A stretch of 64,000 nt of DNA from Hymenopus coronatus. Its lineage: Eukaryota > Arthropoda > Insecta > Mantodea > Hymenopodidae. This document shows, in pieces, positions 56,266 to 64,000 of the stretch (position 1 is the stretch's first letter; each line of letters starts with the position of its first letter). Under the pieces are notes generated by a model. It was not told where the DNA came from and searched no databases. It saw nothing but the letters and a program-made list of their open reading frames with translations. The position numbers were made by a program, and so were the translations under genes. Location of the stretch: assembly GCA_030762935.1 (NCBI GenBank), contig CM060888.1, positions 118,059,468 through 118,123,467 on the forward strand, in the 5' to 3' direction.

Positions 56266-57225
56266 AGGTGATAAATAGTGGTATGTTAAACCATAGGTCT
56301 AAAGTGATAAGAGTTTCAGGTCAGGAGAACCCACGATAAATCCTTGCCCATTACACTATGGCAGTTGGCTGTCAGCATCATTACTAATTTCCACAATGTA
56401 GATGAGCCTATGTAAATGCCCTTAGTTGACTGAATGCACAAAATATCCTCTGCCTTTACATATGCCTTAAGTTACCTTTAATTACCAACTGGCAAATGAA
56501 TGATTATATTAGCCCAGGGTTCAAATGCTAAACTTCATTTTTGACAGAGAAAAACTTTGAAAAGGGCTTATCGACAGCTTACTCCAGCCCTAATTCGAAC
56601 TCGTGCCCTCTGGCAGATACTCCAGGTTTACATGGTAATGGTTATATTAATTGTTATAAAATTAGCAATTGCACTTGTTTTTCTAATTAAAAGAATACCT
56701 CTTTGATTCGAATTCCAGTAGTACTTGACTAATATTAGATTTGTCGATCATTGTCCAGAAAATGCATGCGCAATATAGTAGGGAAAAAACATGAAATGAT
56801 ATTATTAGAACCAGCTGAAAAATGGAATACCACAGCTGGGATTTGCCAAGATTCTCCCGCTTTCCGTGTGGTTGGGCTGTATTGAGCTGATATAACAACA
56901 AACCAGTATGATACTAAATTCTCCAACATATTTTCAGCTGGTTCCAAAAATAAAACACAATGTAATTATTCAACTGATTCTACAATAAATCACAAAACTT
57001 CTTAGTAATAACATAACCAATATCATAAAATTATATGTTTATAATGCCTCCGTGAGCCGGGGTAGCAGGCATATTCTTAAGCGCCGGCCGACTGGTTGGT
57101 TAGAGAGATAAAGAGAGGGAGGAACGTTTTCATGCTCGCGAATCTTAGAAGCGGTATCAAGATACAAGACATTTCAGAATGTGTCATTCCTCCACTTGCG
57201 AGAACTCTATCGAATAATCCTATGA
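56266..57225. other. Unassigned DNA with a weak tRNA-like patch
   Basis: 56580-56640 on minus reads ACCTGGAGTATCTGCCAGAG and GGGCACGAGTTCGAATTAGG, a B-box-like word without a clear partner copy. The overlapping minus frames at 56683-56947 have no motif. Confidence 0.35.
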
Positions 57226-57530
57226 TTCTATATATAACGGAGGCCCTACTCGCTGTGGTTAGTTAGCAAGCTATTTTTGTTGTTTACGTGATATAAAATG
57301 CGGGTATAATGTTTTCTAGTTGACAGAGTGACAATTTAATTCCCGTGTTGAGTATTTATGAGCGACTGGAAAGAATAAGAGCGTGCTTCATGTGTGACCC
57401 AATACATCGCTACGCACAAAGAAAAGAAAAGTGAACTGATAATGAAAAGCAAAGTGAGAATACAAACTTAACAATGTTTCATTAGAGAAATAGCTATGAA
57501 AAATTACAAAGTTACATAAGTTAAGTGAGT
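57226..57530 (+). promoter_or_regulatory. TATA-like promoter candidate and leader
   Basis: CTATATATAACGG at 57229-57241 is TATA-like, and about 28-30 bases later lies TGTGGTTAGTTAGCAAGC (57256-57273), which includes an initiator-like word. A leader of about 260 bp without long frames follows to the ATG at 57531. There is no experimental or conservation evidence, and AT-rich DNA throws up TATA-like words often. The link to the reading frame downstream is inference. Confidence 0.3.
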
Positions 57531-58254
57531 ATGGAGACTGAACTGAATTACATTAGCAAAATTGGAGTGAAAATGGAAATAAGTCACATAGAGGTGGCAA
57601 TGAAAATGAACAAAGTTAAATTCAACATCGGATATGATGACAAAACTGGTCATAGTAAATAGAAGCACATTAAATGGCCAGTTTGTAATCTATGCATGTG
57701 CATTATTGATAGAAAAAAATTAAAACATCATACAGATAACGAAAAAGCAAGAAGGAGAAAACAGCTAAAGTCAAACGAAGCTGTACTGGTGAGGTTTGCT
57801 CCCTGTTTTGTTCCTAAAACAACAATGTAAGTTACGTTCTCGAGGGAGGGTTGATGTATAGGAGAGTACGTGAGGAAACAGCCTCAGCATTTGTTTTACA
57901 GCTCAGTAACAGATCTTTTTATGGTTCCGCTCAATCATTGAAACTGCAGATTCTGAAAGGCTAGACTTAAGGCTCCAAACTGCTGTGATATTTCATGCTG
58001 AAAAGATAACGTCGCAAATATTTCTGTTTCCCAAATGCACAACTAGCAGAACCAGACAAAAGAGGCTACAGAGAGTTGTATGTTTGGGGATGCAGACAAT
58101 ATCGTGGGGGACCTCGTGCAGAAACATGAGGGTACAGAAGTCATTCTTGAATGCCTTCAAAGATATATACGATGTTTGTGGTTTTGCTCCAAAATCGTTC
58201 CGAGTATTCCCTTCTTTGTTTTCTGTTGATAGAAAATCATATAGAGAGCTTTAA
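57531..58254 (+). pseudogene. Zinc-finger (BED/hAT-like) protein relic, broken
   Basis: From ATG 57531 a frame runs to 57830 (100 codons) with one in-frame TAG at 57660-57662. After it come W-P-x-CNLC (C-x2-C) and, 14 residues on, KKLKHH, then a basic KARRRK tail. This is the spacing and look of BED/C2H2-type fingers joined to hAT-derived proteins in insects. GTAAGT at 57827 is a good splice donor, and TTTGTTTTACAG ending at 57901 is a good acceptor, giving a 75-base intron of typical insect size. Downstream, a frame to 58254 contains SERLDLRLQTAVIFHAEK, compatible with the AEIRLA-xx-AEH region that follows the finger in such proteins, but it is out of frame with the spliced exon. It is therefore a decayed copy or a gene with errors. 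The name is withheld. Confidence 0.4.
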
Positions 58255-59404
58255 GAAGTTACCAATTATAGTCCATTAGCCATCAAAGAATCCGGGTTCT
58301 CCAGTTTCCCCCACCATTCATTATACCAAATGTTCTATCGTCACCTTTCCTATATCCATTTCGCCTTCATTTCATCTCATGCCTGGCTGCGGGCTACTTT
58401 TAAACTTCAAAGCAAAGAAATTCTTATCATTATTATTTTTATTGTAAACGTTTTAAACTAGAGTATTAATTGATCTCTCACCGGATGCGTCATTCTATGA
58501 GTAAATTTTTATAGGTTTCTGACTCCAGACATCCTCAGTAAGTCCTCCATACTGGAAGGATAAGCCCCTAAGTCCACTAAGTTAAGTAAGTTATCAAAGA
58601 CGAGATTTACATTCCTTGGCGTATAAAATGTTTTCTAACGTGTTTCTATGCTCTTTAAAGTATACTGATGTATACTTTTTGTAAATTTTTATCTTAAATT
58701 ACTCTCACACTAGAAGAATGCGTAGGTCTCTCCATTTCCTCAACCTCTCTCCTCCCTATGTTAAGAGTGTTCAGATAGTTTTCGAGGTCAGAAATAAAAT
58801 TTCAAGTATTAAGGTCGTAATTTGTGATCCGATATTTTAAACAAATCTTTAATATCACATTAATATTTGAAGTTACACCGAAGAATGAGCACGAGATACT
58901 ATGATTCCTACCAAGACACATGCCTCTTTCCATTTTATGCCGGTAACTACTGTTTTTAAAATAAAATTCGAATGCATCTTACAAACATATTCCTTTTTAT
59001 TAGACGATATATTATTTTATTTAAGCCACTAGAATGCTACCATATCTACTAAAATGTTATAATAATTTGTAATTATAATAAATTACTTTTTAAAATGATA
59101 TAACTGAAAAGTTTACTATGTGTGTTTATTCATCCGTGTTATTCGTATTCGGTTTTTATGTACCTATATTGTATAGTATGTATATAACATACAATTCTCT
59201 GAACCTCAAGATCCAAAACATAGCGTTTGAGTTGTGTGGGTATTCTGATTACTATATATATGTTGGCTGTTTATGGCGATCGTTTTAGATCTGTATTTGA
59301 TGTAGTATTAGCTATCTATATGTCCGCCTGCCTGCCTATTTGCCTGTCTGCCTGTCTTTCTATGTATCTTATATGTGTTTTTTTGCAAGAATCTTAGTTT
59401 TTTT
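58255..59404. other. AT-rich DNA, nothing recognised
   Basis: A run of short CTGCCTGC words lies at 59326-59360. No family blocks. Confidence 0.4.
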
Positions 59405-59830
59405 TTACTTTCTCTAGCCTGATGTACATACTAGCTAGAGAATGTATCGTATTCCATCCAAAATTTGATGTTGAAATTTCACCATAAATATGTTTTGAAG
59501 TCCCCAAGTCCATTAAAAGCATTTTTAGAAAAAGTTGGGTGTGTCTGGGTGTGTGTGTATGTTTGTGTACAGCTTAACTCGTTAGATACCAAACTTGGCG
59601 TTTATGTTTAGCATCTTTCAAGAACGCGTCACAAACATTTTCAAGAAAATCTCCCACTCCGCTAACCTTTACATGGAAATAGTTTGGAAATTTTTATTTT
59701 TCTCCAAAATGGCTCTAACGACTTTGATTAAAGCACAGTATATTAAAATATTGACACTTTAAATAAAATGTATATCTTGAATTTTCTGGTATAGCTTCTG
59801 AAGAGATCTTTATTCTGGATGAATTTTACA

Positions 59831-60036
59831 TCTTGTCATCCTCTAGTAACAGAAGACTTCCAACAGCTTTCTCAGATGAACCAGGCTCCTTTTTATGTGC
59901 ACTTTAAGACTTGCTGGTGGCATCAGTGCTCCACAGAGTACACATAGCATTCTCATCTGAATGCGTTCCTCATTACATTCCTGACAGCACTCAAAATACT
60001 TACGAACCCAACTGCACTTTTCTTGCATCTATTCAA
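59831..60036 (-). pseudogene. Zinc-finger-like fragment inserted in THR
   Basis: The minus-strand frame (60028-59843, 61 codons) begins MQEKCSWVRKYFECCQEC and continues with MLCVLCGALMPPASLKVHI. The word CVLCG-x-LM-x3-LK-x-HI, with a following H eleven or so residues on, looks like the BED-type zinc finger that opens hAT-derived (ZBED/FAM200-like) proteins in animals. It has no transposon ends of its own. The piece is absent from every other THR copy, so it is an insertion or a capture. The frame is short and may be a relic exon. The family call is tentative. Confidence 0.4.
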
Positions 60037-60149
60037 ACCGTAATAGGTAGATATAAACTTACTATGCAAAAAATGAAGATCTTGTTAAAATATATATTTA
60101 CGTTTTTTGTACAATTGACCGTTTTCGAATATATATATTGTTTCATTTG

Positions 60150-60412
60150 TAGAGCCCCTTTAAGTTCAATGGTCATAACGGGGGCTTTGCCTTGTGAAAC
60201 AACTCGTATTACTGTAGGTTTAGAACATTAGGTTAATCTTTTTATACTAACACACGCATATTCACTCTCACATTCATATTTCCAGACTCTGTGAGGGATA
60301 GGGCATAATTCTGGTTAAATAATAGTTCCCCGTCCCAGCCAGGAATCGAACACGGTACCTCGGGATGAGAAGTCAGCTTGCTGACCACTCGGCCACTGAC
60401 AACAGGCAGTCA
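60150..60412 (-). repeat. SINE-F copy nested in THR
   Basis: The minus-strand head (about 60412-60335) carries CAGTGGCCGAGTGGTCAGCA (A box) and GGTACCGTGTTCGATTCCTG (B box). The body (ACTCTCACATTCATATTTCC, AGACTCTGTGAGGGATAGGG) recurs at 63.12-63.25 kb. The surrounding THR resumes immediately on its right, so it jumped into an existing THR. A target duplication is not clear. Confidence 0.83.
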
Positions 60413-60743
60413 AGATATTTATCGTTATTGGTTTCAATTTTAAACTACGTAACTTTTCTCAAATGGGAAGTCACCTTTTGTTTCATCTTCCTTGATTTAC
60501 TACACGTCATGCAAAGCGTACCGAACTTCAATTGCTGCACATAGCGATCAGCTATTAAAAGATTTAACGATCGCTTTAGTCTAATATATTTCCTGATTTC
60601 TCTTCTACCTACAAAGTAATAAGACCAATTCTGCTAATGTTTTTCTCGGTTAGCATAGGGTACGTAAAAGAATAGTCTTTTGTGACAAGAGTGACTTGTT
60701 CGTGGAACAGCTAGAGAAAGTCATGTGAATGGAACACATCAGG

Positions 60744-61111
60744 GTTTTGTTTTTCATTTTGTATATTATAACTTTATTCAAAATTCTTTTGTGTGTTGCA
60801 GTGAAAGACAGCCCAGTAATTCAAATAATTCATAGGTGCGCGTGATAGAATAATATCTGTGTGCTGCTAAGCTATAGCCTAAACATGTTAGAAGAGGTCA
60901 GTTGTCTTGTTGCGTCCTCAAAATTGATTTCCAACCAATGGAGACATATTTTTATTTGTTAATTCTACAGGGGAGATTCTCTAGCTAATTTTCCTTAATT
61001 CCATCCATTTTTTTCTTGTTATGTTAAATATCTGTAATTTCCCATTTATTTCTGTGACCTTTATTTATACAACTATGTGTGTGTGTGTGTGTGTGTGTGT
61101 GGATGGTGTAT
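60744..61111. other. AT-rich DNA with TG tract
   Basis: (TG)n at 61075-61101 sits next to the following THR piece. Nothing else. Confidence 0.4.
61075..61101. repeat. (TG)n microsatellite
   Basis: Thirteen TG units immediately before the THR piece at 61.1 kb. Confidence 0.95.
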
Positions 61112-61545
61112 ACACCTACAATGTAAACAGTAGGTAAAAATGTATTGTATTCCACCTAAAATTTTGGTGTCGAGATTTCATCGTAAATATAATATGATCT
61201 GAGGCCCTCTGGGTCACATAAAGAAAAAAACATTTTTAGAAAAAGTCTGTGCACGCATGCGAGTATGCGTGCGTGTGTGTGTGTGTGTGTCTGTGTGTGT
61301 ACAGCAGAGCTCAAAAAAGAAAAGGTGGTTAAACTTGGAGTTTAAGTTCAGTATCTTTCAAGGTTCTCAGGAAAATCTCCCACCCCCAACTATTCTTTAC
61401 GTAGACCATTTTAGAACACTTTTATTTTCTCAAGAATGGTTCTAACGATGTTTATTAAAATGCTACATTTTTAAGCTATTTTCAGGTAAATGAAATATAT
61501 ATCTTGAATATTCTGGTAATAACGGTCTAAAAGAATCACATTTCA
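61112..61545 (-). repeat. THR copy, left half missing
   Basis: Minus-strand copy from an eroded hairpin (AATGTAAACAGTAGGTAAAA) through TGTATTGTATTCCACCTAAA, a TGTGTGTGTGTGTGT tract and AACTTGGAGTTTAAGTTCAG to TTGAATATTCTGGTAATAAC, where it stops. A weak plus-strand scrap (TATTGTGTCGCATTTTCGGA) lies at about 61577. Confidence 0.8.
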
Positions 61546-62133
61546 GCAGCTACAATCATTCTTCTGCTTTCAGCTCATATTGTGTCGCATTTTCGGAAAA
61601 AGCCGATCTTAAATACTAAGTCGCATTTGTTTATGCGGCGTGTTTGCCTCGTCTTGTACCGCAACATTGCTGGCAGAGTATTTTCTACTCACAATATCAG
61701 CGAAAACATATTGCGTTTAAAAAATGTGCGTATTTGAGTACAAAGGCTGCTTTACACGCGCTCGCTATCGAACAAGCTCGCTGAGCAGGCAGCTGCTGGA
61801 GTGAGAAGCAATTTGGGACAACTTCTCCCACATACTCACCCGCTCCCCAATTACACTGTAAATATTATGCAAATCGCTCTCCTCATCTCCTTTGTTCCCC
61901 CTTCTCTTCTCTCCATTTCACTCATACACACACCATCGTACGCAGGAATCCTCAGTGGCGTATCCCACTTCTTTTCTTAATTGGAATAAAAAATTGCTGA
62001 GGGTTCAAACGTGCTAAATCTTCGACATCTTATCTTAAGTCAATGTATAAAGGTAGAATATGTGTCTAATTACTACAAGAAAGTAAACTACAGAGAGATT
62101 TGCTGTCCTGACGATAAAGTGTGTGTGTGTTTT
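61546..62133. other. Unassigned DNA
   Basis: A GC-richer patch at 61750-61870 (GCTCGCTATCGAACAAGCTC) has no assignable function. Confidence 0.35.
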
Positions 62134-63012
62134 CTTACTTTCTCTACGCGTATATAGTGTATAGAGAAGGTATGTTTTGCAAACAAAAACTCGATACCAA
62201 TATTTCAGCGGAAATATACGTTTTGAGACCCCTGAATCCAAAAAACGCATTTTAGAAAAAGGTCCGTGTGTGTCTGCCAGTCTGTGTCTGTCTGTCTGTG
62301 TGAGTGTGTGTGTATGGGTGTGTATGTGTGACTGTGGGCAGCATAGCTCAAAAACAAAAAGTCCGCTAAATACCAAACTTGGTTTTTAAGTTCTGTATCT
62401 TCCAAAGATGCGACACGAAGATTTTCAAGAAAATTCCCCCACCCCAAACTACCCTTTACATCGAAAAATGTTAGATAATTTTGATTTTCTCGAAACCGGC
62501 TCTAACGATTTGGATTAAAATATCGTATTTTAAAGATATTTATATGACAAACAAAATGTATATCTTCAATTTTTTGTGAATAGCCTCTGAAGACATGTTT
62601 GTTCTGGATAAATTGTGCGGAATTTTGCATGACTGGTAAACCGTAAGAGATAGAATATATTCGTTAAAACACATAATATATGGTATATACATTTTTTATG
62701 GAGTTGGCCGTTTTTGAGTTATTCCTTGTTATTGCTTTCAGCTTTAAAATGCTTATACTTTTCTCTTCCGGGAATTTGTCAGCTCCTGTCCGTACATCAA
62801 AGATACTTCAATCACATAGCAGCCAGATTTTAAAAGGTTTTACTATCGATTTAGCCTATGGTACTGCCTTCTTTCCCGTCTCTTACAAGGAAGCAAGTAA
62901 TAAAAACCTTTCTGCTAAATTTTCCTTGATTAGCATTAAGTAAATAGAAGAATAAGCGTTTTATTAATAACTTGTATGACAGAGTAGAGAAAGTCATGTG
63001 AACGGAAACCAT
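62134..63012 (-). repeat. THR copy, full length, minus strand
   Basis: The right end (TTACTTTCTCTACGCGTATA, then TAGTGTATAGAGAAGG) starts at 62134. The copy has a TGTGTGTCTGCCAGTCTG/TGTCTGTC compound tract, GATGCGACACGAAGATTTTC, AACGATTTGGATTAAAAT and AATAGCCTCTGAAGACATG. The left end (GTAGAGAAAGTCATGTGAAC, then GGAAACCATTT) is at about 62985-63012. The hairpin loop is shortened. The 113-codon and 80-codon minus frames here are shadows. Confidence 0.93.
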
Positions 63013-63104
63013 TTAACTTTTAATTGTTCCATTTATACCCTGCTGCTTTGATTACACGGTGTTTGCGAACTTGTGTACTGCTATCATTGGGTTTACGTTT
63101 CTCT

Positions 63105-63250
63105 TGGGAATGTTATCCGTTAGTTCATACTCTCATTTATACTTCCAGACTCTAAGAAAGGTACGGAATAATCTTGGCTAGAGAAAAATATCCACCGCTA
63201 GCCGGGAATTGAACCCAGGACTCCCTGACAGCAGCGAAGGTTTGGAGAGC
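63105..63250 (-). repeat. SINE-F copy, minus strand
   Basis: The body CATACTCTCATTTATACTTC, CAGACTCTAAGAAAGGTACG and CTAGCCGGGAATTGAACCCA matches the 60.15-60.41 kb copy. The head is worn: the B-box side remains (GGGTTCAATTCCCGGC on minus) and the A-box side is degraded. Confidence 0.72.
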
Positions 63251-63772
63251 GACTAATACCAATAATACCAAAAACATATTATTTTACAATTGTAGTAAAT
63301 TTTAACCATGACTTTAGCTTTTCCTAAGTATATTTTTATCCCTCTCTTAACCTTCCATATTTTTATACTTTCCTTCAAACTCTATGTAATTTTGAATACA
63401 CTGAAACCACATCTACCTACTTCTGGTAGGTTTGCAAATACTTACCAGTAAATTACAACATTCTCATTTGCACTGCTAAATCAAAGCCCCTAAAGATTTT
63501 CATTTCGTTTAGTAAAGTTTATAAGAGCCATAATACACTCCTCCTTTGACGTTTAAGTGAACGCAAATAAAAATTTTAATACACCAATTTTGTTTTTCTC
63601 GTATTTAAAATATTTAATTTAGTACTTCAGTTGTTGTATTAAAATACTTTATGATACGGTATTTCATGAAGTATATGCACCCGAATAATCTGAATAGCGT
63701 CAAAGTATTCGAAATCAAATGCACACAAACAAATAAACAATCATAACACAACCTTTTTCTAAGAATACACAT
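63251..63772. other. AT-rich DNA, nothing recognised
   Basis: No family blocks. Confidence 0.4.
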
Positions 63773-64000
63773 TTTCACTTTCTCTACACGTACTGCGTAC
63801 ATAGTGAATAGAGAAGGTATTGTATTGCACCCAAAAATTCGATACAGACTTCTTCTCCTGAATTAAAAAACACATTTTTAGATAAAGGTCCGTGTGTATT
63901 TCTGTGGGCAGCATATCTCACAAACGAAAAGTCCGTTAAATACCAAACTTGATATTTAAGTTCAGTATCTCCCAAAGATTCGACACAAAGATTTTCAACA
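63773..64000 (-). repeat. THR copy, runs off the window
   Basis: The right hairpin starts at 63773 (TCACTTTCTCTACACGTACT, then GCGTACATAGTGAATAGAGA). TGCACCCAAAAATTCGATAC, CTCACAAACGAAAAGTCCGT and TTCGACACAAAGATTTTCA follow before the window ends, so the left half lies outside. A piece just inside the hairpin (the CACCGGAAATACATGTTTTG region) is deleted. Confidence 0.92.

Larger units (their letters stand above)
59405..60743 (-). repeat. THR copy interrupted twice
   Basis: The right hairpin at 59405-59450 (TTACTTTCTCTAGCCTGATG) is shortened. The element continues to TCTGGATGAATTTTACA at about 59830. A foreign piece follows (59831-60036). The element resumes with ACCGTAATAGGTAGATATAA, and a SINE interrupts it at about 60150-60412. 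It resumes again at ATATTTATCGTTATTGGTTT, CAATTTTAAACTACG, and ends at the left terminus GCTAGAGAAAGTCATGTGAA then TGGAACACATCAGGG (60712-60743). All the blocks are in the right order if the two inserts are removed. Confidence 0.88.

Noticed and set aside
62035..62376. 113-codon minus frame with HTHTHT stretch
   Set aside because: Translation of a THR right end; the HT run is the CA microsatellite.
1..64000. CRISPR arrays, bacterial operons, phage or viral genes
   Set aside because: No regularly spaced short repeats, no ribosome-binding-site spacing, no cas-like or viral hallmark reading frame. The regularity seen belongs to dispersed transposons, microsatellites and one three-unit tandem array.

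Overview
The window looks like repeat-rich, AT-rich (roughly two-thirds A+T by eye) intergenic DNA from an arthropod nuclear genome, most likely an insect. The basis is the mariner-type transposase relics with insect-like signatures, many tRNA-headed SINEs with both Pol III promoter boxes, a non-LTR retrotransposon 3' end with a GAA-type tail, and abundant microsatellites. There is no operon-like gene packing, no rRNA, no CRISPR array and no credible intact host gene. The order of insect cannot be fixed from sequence alone.

The dominant feature is one dispersed, non-coding repeat family, called here THR (terminal-hairpin repeat). Full-length copies are about 0.75-0.9 kb, and at least 31 copies or fragments lie on both strands. 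In the orientation used here, the left end carries a short stem (ATGTG...CACAT) and then ACTTTCTCTAC. The body includes a conserved AATATCTCAAAAACG block and a conserved AATCAAAATCGTTAGAGCC block. Near the right end is a variable CACACA microsatellite, and the right end is a near-palindromic hairpin bounded by ACTTTCTCTA and TAGAGAAAGT. This layout resembles Helentron-associated (HINE/DINE-1-like) non-autonomous elements. No replicase-helicase gene is present, so the class remains an inference.

Layout: 0-8.6 kb is mostly single-copy AT-rich DNA with one THR copy (3.9-4.7 kb) and a SINE fragment. 8.67-9.03 kb holds a mariner-superfamily relic. 11.28-12.57 kb holds a mariner with both terminal inverted repeats and a broken transposase. 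12.7-28.6 kb alternates THR copies with tRNA-derived SINEs, including a SINE nested in a THR with a visible target duplication at 27.1-27.4 kb. A second mariner (28.64-29.83 kb, minus strand, TA duplication) truncates a THR copy. 31-36.3 kb is a THR cluster that includes an unusual unique segment between two opposed copies. 39.9-44.1 kb contains overlapping and inverted THR mosaics. 46-51.4 kb contains tandem duplications, a perfect hairpin and more SINEs. 51.6-54.8 kb carries three near-adjacent THR copies. 57.2-58.3 kb has a promoter-like TATA and a decayed zinc-finger reading frame. 59.4-64 kb is again THR copies, one interrupted by a zinc-finger-like insert and a SINE.

Nothing here works as a gene pathway. 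The window is a record of successive mobile-element insertions. The items best worth following are the THR family itself (structure, mobilising enzyme, target preference), the nested insertions that give relative ages, the unique open segment between two THR right ends (32.74-33.25 kb), and the two zinc-finger-like relics.
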